Positions 1-5,474 are shown, counted from the stretch's first letter. The stretch: 5,474 bases of DNA from an uncultured Eubacterium sp. (GCA_905236295.1 CAJOQF010000262.1:1-5474), one strand, 5' to 3'. Notes: generated by a model from the sequence alone, not told the origin. Made by a program: numbers and translations.

Positions 1-373
1 AATTGAGCCAGTTCATAGAACCGCAGTCATATGAAGCCATCTCCGGCTTAAGCTCTTTAACGTGAGCAACACGGATCTCGTCATCAGCGTGGATATCTCC
101 TGAAGTTGTCATGTTTACGATGATGTCGCAATCAGGATATCTTTCTTTGAAGAGTTTCATGGTTTCTCTAAATTTAGCTGTATCCATTGTTCCGTTACCC
201 TCATCATCTCTCATGTGGATATGAGCGATAGCAGCACCGGCCTTCCAAACAGCGTAAATATCATCTGCAATCTCAGAAGGAGTCATCGGCACGTTAGGAT
301 TGTTCTCCTTCTTTGGCCATGCACCTGTAATAGCTGCAGTAATGATTCTTTTGTTTCTCCATTTCTTGTCCAT
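1..373 (-). CDS. Beta-keto acid cleavage enzyme (BKACE/DUF849, Kce-like), 5' part only
   Basis: The first 124 codons of a BKACE-family protein; the rest lies beyond the left edge (family length is about 270-310 residues). Known members are zinc-dependent TIM-barrel enzymes that react a beta-keto acid with acetyl-CoA to give acetoacetate and a new acyl-CoA; Kce does this in lysine fermentation. Visible signs are the first strand RIITAAITGAW (residues 9-19), the HIHMRDDEG motif (51-59), whose H51 and H53 match the family's two zinc-binding histidines, and the strand IIVNMTTSG (84-92). The ATG at 373 is preceded by AAAGGAGA about eight bases upstream (382-388), so the start is firm. At residue 19 there is Trp where, from memory, Kce has Glu14, so the substrate is probably not 3-keto-5-aminohexanoate. 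Family call is confident; substrate unknown. The gene has its own putative promoter and operator-like repeats upstream. Confidence 0.9.
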   Translation of the reverse strand, partial: MDKKWRNKRIITAAITGAWPKKENNPNVPMTPSEIADDIYAVWKAGAAIAHIHMRDDEGNGTMDTAKFRETMKLFKERYPDCDIIVNMTTSGDIHADDEIRVAHVKELKPEMASYDCGSMNWLN

Positions 374-407
374 TGGTATCTCTCCTTTTAAAATAGAAAT
401 AATTTAT

Positions 408-424
408 GTGACTTAAAATGTCAC
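408..424. promoter_or_regulatory. Inverted repeat GTGAC-N7-GTCAC in the leader of the BKACE gene
   Basis: Perfect 5-base arms around a 7-base AT-only centre. It sits between the candidate -10 box (442-447) and the RBS (382-388) of the BKACE gene, at roughly +12 to +28 of the predicted transcript. That place suits a roadblock operator or a small RNA stem. The spacing between arms is 7, which does not match the CRP/FNR type, and I cannot assign a regulator. The arms are short, so chance remains possible. Confidence 0.35.
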
Positions 425-441
425 TTATTCATACAAAAAAT

Positions 442-470
442 ATAATACTACATATTATTATGTATTTCTA
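442..470 (-). promoter_or_regulatory. Candidate sigma-A promoter for the BKACE gene
   Basis: Reading on the minus strand, TAGAAA (465-470, four of six matches to TTGACA) is followed by a 17-base spacer and TATTAT (442-447, five of six matches to TATAAT). Transcription would start near 435, giving a leader of about 60 bases before the ATG at 373. The DNA upstream (475-548) is rich in A and T tracts, which could act as an UP-type element. No other -35/-10 pair in the spacer looked better. This is pattern matching in AT-rich DNA, so the call is moderate. Confidence 0.45.
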
Positions 471-474
471 CATA
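449..474. repeat. Three alternating TACATA/TATGTA half-sites at exact 10-base spacing
   Basis: TACATA (449-454), TATGTA (459-464) and TACATA (469-474) form two overlapping inverted repeats, each with a 4-base centre (TTAT and TTTC). The half-sites start exactly ten bases apart, about one helical turn. The first pair fills nearly the whole spacer of the candidate promoter and the third overlaps its -35 box, which is where a repressor or spacer-binding activator would act. A further imperfect copy, TACATT, lies at 490-495. The regulator is not identified. Confidence 0.45.
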
Positions 475-494
475 AGAATTAAAAATTTATACAT

Positions 495-520
495 TTTTAG
501 CAAAAAACTTTTAGCAAAAA
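495..520. repeat. Direct repeat TTTTAGCAAAAA, two copies, 14-base period
   Basis: The 12-base unit occurs at 495-506 and 509-520 with no mismatch. It lies between the recombinase stop codon and the BKACE promoter region. It may be part of a bent A-tract region, a protein-binding site, or a simple product of AT-rich sequence. It is not GC-rich and forms no clear terminator hairpin. Confidence 0.4.
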
Positions 521-548
521 CTGTTTTATGTTATATTTTTCACAAAAA

Positions 549-1616
549 TTAATCGTTCTTTTTGTACTTGACAGCATCGGCCGCCTGCTTTTTGTGTTCG
601 TCCTCAATTGCAGCGTAATAATCAATGGTTGTATTGATATTTTCATGCCCTAATACATCAGCAACAAGGCGGATATCGCCGGTAGATCGATACAGGGCAG
701 TGCCGTATGTACTGCGAAGTTTATGCGGTGTGATCTTTTTGTTTTTACCGGTTACGGGCAGGGCAAATTTCTTGACCAGTTTTTCGATCGCATCAACACT
801 TATGCGTTTTTTTTGGAGCGAGTAGAAGAGTGCATCCTCATGTCCGGTTTCCGGAATTATCGCAGAGCGCTCTCCGTCGATATAATCCGAGATGCGCATA
901 TTGATCTCATCATTGATATACAGTATGTCCTGACCGCCACCTTTTCGGACTATTGTGATGGTATTGGCATCAAGGTCAACATCATCGATGTCGAGACCGA
1001 CACACTCCGAAACACGGATTCCGGTACCGAGCATAAGGGTCATGATTGCAAGATCTCTTTTTTTGGTGCGTTCCATGTATTTTCTTTGTCTGTCGGAAGA
1101 CTGCGCAAAACCACGTTCAACAAGCTCTAGGAAATTGATAACTTCCTCATTATTCATACGAACGATATTTTTGTCTTTTTTTATTTTCGGCATCTTTACG
1201 AGTGCCATCGGATTGCTGGTAATATTACCATGCTCCAGATGATACTTAAACATACCCCTTAAAGCCGAAAATTTACGTGAAATAGCCTTTTTATCATTTT
1301 CGTGTTTTTCATCCGGGTCGGAATTATATTCAAGAAAATGCTGATACTCGATGATATCCTGTGAATTGAGTTCTGCCAATTCTTCAATTTTAAAATCCTT
1401 GATGTCACGGTTTTTAAAATGCTCAGAGCTTTGTTTCTCGAATCTCAGAAAAGTCATGATATCGTAGGTGTACATGATAAGCGTACTTGTCTGTGATGTC
1501 ATTTCCTTGTCATAAATATAATCCGCAACAAACTCAGGACACTGCGATAACAGCTCCCTGAGTTTAAGAATCTGAGCCCTTTTTTTATCTTTGTAATATG
1601 TCGAATCTTTACCCAT
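549..1616 (-). CDS. Tyrosine recombinase / phage-type integrase (XerC/D-like), 355 aa
   Basis: A site-specific DNA recombinase of the lambda-integrase family, which cuts and rejoins DNA through a tyrosine-DNA bond. An N-terminal SAM-like core-binding domain covers about residues 25-140 and the catalytic domain about 155-345. The catalytic set appears complete: R201 in GTGIRVSE, K225 in the beta-hairpin RKGGGQD, H298 and R301 in HKLR, H324 in LGHE, and the nucleophile Y333, nine residues after H324 as in XerC/D. It is somewhat longer than XerC or XerD (about 300), with a charged stretch near 99-112. The start at 1616 has AGAGGA upstream (1628-1633), with a rather long spacing of about 11 bases. 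It lies 104 bases after the preceding gene on the same strand. No excisionase, attachment repeats or cargo are visible, so it may be a resident chromosomal recombinase or the edge of an element; its target is unknown. Confidence 0.92.
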   Translation of the reverse strand: MGKDSTYYKDKKRAQILKLRELLSQCPEFVADYIYDKEMTSQTSTLIMYTYDIMTFLRFEKQSSEHFKNRDIKDFKIEELAELNSQDIIEYQHFLEYNSDPDEKHENDKKAISRKFSALRGMFKYHLEHGNITSNPMALVKMPKIKKDKNIVRMNNEEVINFLELVERGFAQSSDRQRKYMERTKKRDLAIMTLMLGTGIRVSECVGLDIDDVDLDANTITIVRKGGGQDILYINDEINMRISDYIDGERSAIIPETGHEDALFYSLQKKRISVDAIEKLVKKFALPVTGKNKKITPHKLRSTYGTALYRSTGDIRLVADVLGHENINTTIDYYAAIEDEHKKQAADAVKYKKND

Positions 1617-1642
1617 AATAGTATTTTTCCTCTGAATCTAGT

Positions 1643-1671
1643 AAGATAGCAGCGAAGAAACTATCGGTTAA
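1643..1671 (-). promoter_or_regulatory. Weak candidate promoter for the recombinase gene
   Basis: In the 104-base gap before the recombinase, the minus strand has TTAACC (1666-1671, four of six to TTGACA), a 17-base spacer, and TATCTT (1643-1648, four of six to TATAAT). Transcription would begin near 1636, just before the RBS at 1628-1633. A short inverted repeat, GATAG (1645-1649) with CTATC (1661-1665), overlaps the spacer. Neither box is strong; the recombinase may instead be read through from the operon upstream, since no terminator hairpin was found in the gap. Confidence 0.3.
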
Positions 1672-1720
1672 ATATCTGTTTTTCCGCTAGAATACATGGT
1701 ATTTGATAAGAGAGTGATCA

Positions 1721-2122
1721 TTATATACGTTTATGGCGACTCTCGAGTTTACGTTTATAGTCTTTTAAATACTGATCCATAAAATAACCGCTTTCTTCTT
1801 CCTTTTCTTCAAACTTGGCTTTTTCTTTTATTGTTCCGGTTATCATAAGTTTTAAACGGGATTCGTTTTCGATGATCCATTTGTTAAAGAAATCTTCGAG
1901 CATATTGCGATCCTCAGCCAATGCAAGTTTGCCTTTTGCCTGAGTAAACAAAAATGCAATTTCGGAAACAGCTTCATTTTTTATCGCTGTTATTGTTTCT
2001 TCACTGATAGATATCGGGTTTACTTTGATATAATCGGCAATTTCTTCTGAAGCCATCTCTGAGGCTTTTGTAGATATAAGTTCTGCGGTTATCTTTGTGA
2101 TCTCTTCTTTTGCCATTGCCAT
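1721..2122 (-). CDS. Unrecognised small helical protein, 133 aa
   Basis: I do not recognise a family. The protein looks largely alpha-helical and highly charged, with an N-terminal helix rich in Glu, Lys, Ala, Thr and Ser (residues 5-32), a more hydrophobic middle (44-67, including EIAFLFTQAKG), a segment DFFNKWIIENESRLKLMI (77-94), an acidic patch FEEKEEE (104-110) and a strongly basic end (KDYKRKLESRHKRI). There is no signal peptide, no convincing membrane segment and no Cys, which points to a soluble cytoplasmic protein. The start at 2122 is supported by GGGAGGT seven bases upstream (2130-2136); an ATG six bases further in is less well spaced. It lies 17 bases after the thioesterase stop codon, so it is probably the last gene of the aroB-lspA-rluD-thioesterase operon. 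The good RBS and lack of overlap support it as a real gene. Confidence 0.75.
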   Translation of the reverse strand: MAMAKEEITKITAELISTKASEMASEEIADYIKVNPISISEETITAIKNEAVSEIAFLFTQAKGKLALAEDRNMLEDFFNKWIIENESRLKLMITGTIKEKAKFEEKEEESGYFMDQYLKDYKRKLESRHKRI

Positions 2123-2139
2123 AATCTCTACCTCCCGGA

Positions 2140-2886
2140 TTAATGATAAATCTTTACTTCGACAACGCAGTATACACGTGAATCTGTCTTGTTATTTAAG
2201 TAAATTATGTATGTATCTTCACCATCGCTGTGATATAAACATGGAATGATTTCATCGCCCAGATGCGCCTGATCACGATATTCAACACGAATCTGACGGA
2301 TATTCAGTGATCCCGGCAGTTTTCTAAGAGCCATTTTAATATATTGTGCATTGTTAACATGCTCGTTTGTATCTATATTTTCTTCTACAATGGTAATTAT
2401 GCCGAGATTTTGCGGTGTAATATCCTGTGGAAGCTTTATTTTTCTGTCGGCGTAGTCCATATCAAGGCATTTTCCGACCCTGTAGGCTTCGATCATTTCC
2501 TTCGGAGCTCGTGTCGGAACCATTTTTTCCATATCCATATAGGACCAAAATGTGTTGGCATAAGCATAAAAATCACCCTCGGTTGTTTCCATAAAATAAT
2601 TACGCTTTCCCAAAAAGCCTTTAACTTCATGACAGATCGTGCCTATGCGTATTTTATCCTGGAATTTAGGTAATTTATTGAATATTATCTGCCAGGAATT
2701 GACAAGCCATGCTTTCTTCTCGGATGCTAGCCTCTTAAAACCAAAACCTGCGTCTTCCGCATGAAACATTGAACAATCCTGAAAATAATCGATAAGACTT
2801 TCGTAAGTCAGTGTCAATGTGTGATCGCATTCGCTGAAACGAACACGTGAATCAAAGGTATAAGCGTTTTCTTTGTCGTAATTCAT
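2140..2886 (-). CDS. Acyl-ACP thioesterase (FatA/FatB family), 248 aa
   Basis: Bacterial member of the acyl-ACP thioesterase family, cytoplasmic double-hotdog enzymes that hydrolyse the thioester of acyl carrier protein and release free fatty acid at the end of chain elongation. The first hotdog spans about residues 8-120, with the helix region LTYESLIDYFQDCSMFHAED, and the second about 160-248. The family active-site signature is clear: D172, N174, H176 and the following VNN and Y182 (IDTNEHVNNAQYIKMA). In plant FatB a catalytic-region Glu follows in a LEYRRE-like stretch; the matching stretch here is VEYRDQA (201-207), which places Gln206 there, by eye. Length is typical for bacterial members. 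The start at 2886 has AAGAGGA seven bases upstream (2894-2900), and the gene begins four bases after the rluD stop codon. Chain-length preference cannot be read from the sequence. Confidence 0.9.
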   Translation of the reverse strand: MNYDKENAYTFDSRVRFSECDHTLTLTYESLIDYFQDCSMFHAEDAGFGFKRLASEKKAWLVNSWQIIFNKLPKFQDKIRIGTICHEVKGFLGKRNYFMETTEGDFYAYANTFWSYMDMEKMVPTRAPKEMIEAYRVGKCLDMDYADRKIKLPQDITPQNLGIITIVEENIDTNEHVNNAQYIKMALRKLPGSLNIRQIRVEYRDQAHLGDEIIPCLYHSDGEDTYIIYLNNKTDSRVYCVVEVKIYH

Positions 2887-2890
2887 TGAA

Positions 2891-3802
2891 TTATCCTCTT
2901 AGTCTATTGAGCAAATCGGTAAAATACATAGGCAGGGGCGCTTCAAATTCCATATATTCGCCTGTACGCGGATGTATAAAACCGATAGTTTTGGCGTGAA
3001 GTGTCTGTCCTGTCAGATGATATGGATTCTTTTTTGAACCGTACAGTTCATCGCCTAGTAACGGATGTCCAAGCATTGACATGTGAACACGAATCTGGTG
3101 TGTACGTCCGGTTTCGAGTTTGAACCTTACATAGTCTGCATTTTTTAAACGATCAAGCACCTTGAAATGCGTGATGGCTTCTTTACCGTTTTTGGTGTTT
3201 GCTGACATCTTTTTACGGTTTTTTAAATCCCTGCCTATCAGTGATTTTACTACAGATTCATCTTCTTTTAAATGGCCTGAGACGATTCCCTCGTAAATGC
3301 GGTTAACTGTATGTTCCGATATCTGTTTGGCGATATCTACATGGGTAAAGTCATTTTTGCATATAATAAGTGAGCCTGTGGTATCCATATCAATCCTATG
3401 TACTATACCGGGTCTCAGGTCGCCGTTTATGCCGGATAGGGAGTCCTTGCAGTGATACATGATCGCGTTTACAAGAGTGCCGCTTTCATGCCCTGCCGCC
3501 GGATGCACAACCATTCCCTTTGGTTTGTTGACAACAAGCACATCATCATCTTCATAGAGAATATCAAGTTCTATGTCTTCAGGTAAAATATCTACTGATT
3601 TTGGCTCAGGAATATCTATGGTAATATGATCATTGGGCGCCACTTTATAATTGGACTTAACTTTTTTATCAAAAACCAATACCTTTTCTTCATCTATCAG
3701 TTTTTGTATGTGAGTCCTCGTAACACCTTCCAATTCATCGGCCAGAAATCTGTCAATCCTTACCGGTTCGGCATATTCGGGTACAATTATATTTTCAGTC
3801 AT
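2891..3802 (-). CDS. rluD: RluA/RluD-family 23S rRNA pseudouridine synthase, 303 aa
   Basis: Converts uridine to pseudouridine in RNA, by family most likely in large-subunit rRNA. An N-terminal S4 RNA-binding domain (about residues 14-62: RIDRFLADELEGVTRTHIQK onward) is followed by the catalytic domain (about 75-303). Seen in the latter are VVNKPKGMVVHPA (90-102), the catalytic motif HRIDMDTTG (135-143), with D138 as the expected catalytic aspartate, and the family motif LETGRTHQIRVHM (229-241), then GHPLLGDELYG (245-255). Length is normal. The ATG at 3802 lies five bases after the lspA stop codon, with an AAAGGA inside the last lspA codons as its RBS, so the two are probably translationally coupled. 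The lspA-rluD pairing is also known from Bacillus (lspA-ylyB). RluD, RluC and YlyB types are hard to tell apart by eye, so the exact uridine target is not certain. Confidence 0.93.
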   Translation of the reverse strand: MTENIIVPEYAEPVRIDRFLADELEGVTRTHIQKLIDEEKVLVFDKKVKSNYKVAPNDHITIDIPEPKSVDILPEDIELDILYEDDDVLVVNKPKGMVVHPAAGHESGTLVNAIMYHCKDSLSGINGDLRPGIVHRIDMDTTGSLIICKNDFTHVDIAKQISEHTVNRIYEGIVSGHLKEDESVVKSLIGRDLKNRKKMSANTKNGKEAITHFKVLDRLKNADYVRFKLETGRTHQIRVHMSMLGHPLLGDELYGSKKNPYHLTGQTLHAKTIGFIHPRTGEYMEFEAPLPMYFTDLLNRLRG

Positions 3803-3807
3803 CTCTG

Positions 3808-4344
3808 TTAAAATCCTTTATGAGTATAATCAAAGGTTTTTTTCTTGTTAATGCCGAAAATCCTCTTAAAGTCGTCGTCTTTATACTTAAATATCAATAA
3901 TACCACCAGGGCTATCGCGCCGCCTGTGACATAAACATCCGCCACATTGAAAATGGGGAAATTGATAAGTTTAAAATATAAGAAGTCGACTACATAGTGT
4001 TTGAAGAATCGATCGATAAAATTACCCAAAGCACCTGAAGCTATAAGTATTAATACGATATTTAACGGTAGATATCGCTTCTCAGTCGGAATCCTCAGAT
4101 AAATATAAACCACAGCCACCACTATTACGATAGTTATAATGTAAAAGAGTATCTGTTTTCCCTGAAGGATTCCGAAAGCTGCACCATGATTTTCAAGATA
4201 ACGCAACGAGAATACCCCGTCTATTAGGGAGTATTCAGCGGAATCCTTGAGGTTTGCAACTGCAAGGTACTTGGTGAATTGATCAAGAACAATAAGAATA
4301 AATACTGCAATGACACCAACAACACAGATAAGTATTTTTTTCAT
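3808..4344 (-). CDS. lspA: Lipoprotein signal peptidase (signal peptidase II), 178 aa
   Basis: Inner-membrane aspartyl protease that removes the signal peptide from prolipoproteins after the lipobox Cys has received its diacylglyceryl group. Four membrane segments are visible, about residues 4-20, 64-83, 92-108 and 136-154. Family motifs are present in order: DQFTK (21-25), ENHGAAFGI (51-59), GNFIDR (107-112), VVDF with catalytic D120, and FNVAD with catalytic D136. The charged C-terminal tail after residue 154 (KYKDDDFKRIFG onward, ending at 178) is a little longer than in many homologues. The ATG at 4344 comes three bases after the aroB stop codon, and its RBS GAGGAA (4351-4356) lies within the end of aroB, so translation is probably coupled. 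All catalytic residues are intact, so it should be functional. Confidence 0.97.
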   Translation of the reverse strand: MKKILICVVGVIAVFILIVLDQFTKYLAVANLKDSAEYSLIDGVFSLRYLENHGAAFGILQGKQILFYIITIVIVVAVVYIYLRIPTEKRYLPLNIVLILIASGALGNFIDRFFKHYVVDFLYFKLINFPIFNVADVYVTGGAIALVVLLIFKYKDDDFKRIFGINKKKTFDYTHKGF

Positions 4345-4347
4345 ATA

Positions 4348-5448
4348 TCATTCCTCTGTTATATACTCGATAGCATCAAGCAGAATACTATCATCCAATG
4401 TTTTGTCTATAAATGCATCACCTATTGTTTTAAGTAAAACAAATTTAACTTTATTGTTTTCCATCTTCTTGTCTGATTTTGTAGTCTGAAGTATGGTTTT
4501 TGAGTCAAAATCCGTCTTTTGGATACGTACAGGCAAATCGAAAAGTTTAAGAGAATTTTCAATTGTATCCAGATCAGCCTGACTAATATATCCGTTTTTA
4601 AATGAAATATAGGAAGCAGCTACAATGCCGACAGCAACGCATTCGCCGTGAAGCAATTTAAAGCCGGAAAGTTTCTCAACTGCATGGCCTATGGTATGGC
4701 CGAAGTTTAATAATGCTCTCTCACCCTTTTCCTTGGGATCGTTTTCGACAACATTTCTTTTTATCATGCAGCTTTTTGCGATCATCTCTTCCACTGTTTC
4801 AAATTTTAAAGATTTAATATCATTGTGATGATCTATAAGGAAATTAAAATATTCTTTATCCTTTATAAGTCCGTGTTTGACGATCTCACCCATTCCTGCA
4901 CTGTACTGATCGGCAGGCAGGGTATTAAGGGTTGAAATATTGATATATACAAGCTTGGGCATATAGAAAGCACCAACCATGTTTTTGTATCCGCGACAGT
5001 CCACACCAGTCTTGCCGCCTATACTTGAATCCACCTGCGATAAAAGCGAGGTCGGCATCTGGATAAAGTCGATGCCTCTGAGGTAGGTTGCCGCACAAAA
5101 TCCTGTGATATCTCCGACTACACCACCACCGAGTGCAATGAGCAGATCTCTTCGTTCAAAATGCTCTGATATTAGCTTTTCGTAGATGGAAGCAACTGTA
5201 TCCAGATGTTTGTTGGCTTCCCCTGCTTCAAATATGAAATGAGAGACATGGTCATAAAATGATCTTAAAAGGCTTGTAACTTCATCTAAGTAAACTGATG
5301 AAACATTCGTATCGGATACAATCATAATCTTTACATCGCTACCATAACCAAGTCTGGTCAAGTGCTCTGAAAGTGCGCTGAAATCATTTTTTATTTCAAT
5401 ATTGTATGATAAACTTCCCTCATATTTTACGGGGATTAAATATGGCAT
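4348..5448 (-). CDS. aroB: 3-dehydroquinate synthase, 366 aa
   Basis: Second step of the shikimate pathway: converts DAHP (3-deoxy-D-arabino-heptulosonate 7-phosphate) to 3-dehydroquinate using bound NAD and a divalent metal, in the cytoplasm. Visible motifs, numbered from the ATG start: DTN (46-48), GEANK (76-80), the NAD-binding glycine stretch GGGVVGD (107-113), PTSLLSQVDSSIGGKTGVD (132-150), and the metal ligands E188 (GEIVKHG), H251 (NFGHTIGH) and H267 (HGE). The C-terminal DKKM...FVLL stretch is also typical. I chose ATG 5448 (MPYLIP) because GGGAGAG (5455-5461) lies six bases upstream; the frame stays open to an upstream TTG at 5463, which has no good RBS and would itself overlap that RBS. 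Length is normal for AroB. It heads the visible operon; the promoter and any upstream gene lie beyond the right edge. Confidence 0.96.
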   Translation of the reverse strand: MPYLIPVKYEGSLSYNIEIKNDFSALSEHLTRLGYGSDVKIMIVSDTNVSSVYLDEVTSLLRSFYDHVSHFIFEAGEANKHLDTVASIYEKLISEHFERRDLLIALGGGVVGDITGFCAATYLRGIDFIQMPTSLLSQVDSSIGGKTGVDCRGYKNMVGAFYMPKLVYINISTLNTLPADQYSAGMGEIVKHGLIKDKEYFNFLIDHHNDIKSLKFETVEEMIAKSCMIKRNVVENDPKEKGERALLNFGHTIGHAVEKLSGFKLLHGECVAVGIVAASYISFKNGYISQADLDTIENSLKLFDLPVRIQKTDFDSKTILQTTKSDKKMENNKVKFVLLKTIGDAFIDKTLDDSILLDAIEYITEE

Positions 5449-5454
5449 TGATAA

Positions 5455-5461
5455 CTCTCCC
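5455..5461 (-). promoter_or_regulatory. Ribosome binding site that fixes the aroB start
   Basis: GGGAGAG on the minus strand, ending six bases before ATG 5448. This is the reason to prefer the ATG over the in-frame TTG at 5463, which would place this sequence inside the coding region and has only a poor AGAGA upstream. Confidence 0.75.
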
Positions 5462-5474
5462 AAAATATCTCTAA

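Noticed and set aside
407..425. CRP/FNR-type site reading of the TGTGAC...GTCACT palindrome
   Set aside because: The half-site spacing is larger than the six bases between TGTGA and TCACA in CRP sites, so only a generic inverted repeat is reported.
486..548. Possible terminator after the recombinase gene
   Set aside because: The T and A runs are not preceded by a GC-rich stem; only very weak AT pairs can form.
807..814. Run of eight T (A8 in the recombinase coding strand) as a programmed frameshift or sequencing-error site
   Set aside because: The frame continues correctly through it into all the downstream catalytic motifs, and it lacks an in-frame slippery heptamer with a stimulating structure.
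625..1242. Three overlapping plus-strand open frames (625-825, 723-1130, 955-1242)
   Set aside because: They lie fully antisense to the recombinase gene, overlap one another in different frames, show no family motifs, and have no clear RBS; they are shadows of a well-supported gene.
1704..1720. Possible terminator hairpin after the 133-residue gene (TGATAA with TGATCA)
   Set aside because: The stem is short and has a mismatch, few G/C pairs, and no T run follows it on the minus strand, so it is not a convincing intrinsic terminator.
2344..2673. Plus-strand open frame of 109 codons
   Set aside because: Antisense to the thioesterase, including its active-site signature; no recognisable protein features.
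3626..3811. Plus-strand open frame of 61 codons
   Set aside because: Antisense to the S4 domain of the pseudouridine synthase; its odd aromatic-rich composition is what the reverse of a charged domain would give.
5449..5463. Upstream TTG as the aroB start
   Set aside because: It adds only five residues, has no good RBS, and would put the strong GGGAGAG that serves ATG 5448 inside the coding sequence.
1..5474. CRISPR array, tRNA or rRNA genes, riboswitch, insertion sequence or replication origin
   Set aside because: No regularly spaced repeats with unique spacers, no transposase, no tRNA-like cloverleaf and no DnaA-box cluster were seen; the genes leave only two gaps, of 175 and 104 bases.

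Overview
The window looks like an ordinary stretch of a low-GC Firmicutes chromosome, most like an anaerobic Clostridia/Lachnospiraceae genome. Reasons: AT-rich intergenic DNA, strong GGAGG-type ribosome binding sites, the lspA-rluD pair also found in Bacillus and clostridia, and a bacterial acyl-ACP thioesterase. The genus is an inference from gene content; no marker gene is present. All seven genes lie on the minus strand, so they read from the right end to the left.

Right to middle (5448 down to 1721) is a tight gene cluster, almost certainly one operon: aroB (3-dehydroquinate synthase), lspA (lipoprotein signal peptidase), an RluD-type pseudouridine synthase, an acyl-ACP thioesterase and an unrecognised 133-residue helical protein. 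Gaps are 3, 5, 4 and 17 bases, and the RBSs of lspA and rluD lie inside the end of the gene before. The products serve different processes (aromatic biosynthesis, lipoprotein maturation, rRNA modification, fatty-acid release), so this is a housekeeping operon rather than a single pathway. Its promoter would lie beyond the right edge.

After a 104-base gap with a weak promoter candidate comes a complete tyrosine recombinase (1616 down to 549) with all expected catalytic residues. No attachment sites, cargo genes or other mobile-element parts are seen beside it.

A 175-base, very AT-rich spacer (374-548) follows. It holds a plausible minus-strand promoter, a helically phased array of TACATA/TATGTA half-sites over that promoter, a GTGAC-N7-GTCAC inverted repeat in the predicted leader, and a 14-base-period direct repeat. 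It leads into the 5' part of a BKACE (beta-keto acid cleavage enzyme, DUF849) gene cut off by the left edge.

I do not see a clearly new biological system. The most interesting points are the phased operator-like array before the BKACE gene, the Trp at the BKACE position where the lysine-fermentation enzyme has Glu, the unrecognised 133-residue protein, and the isolated recombinase.
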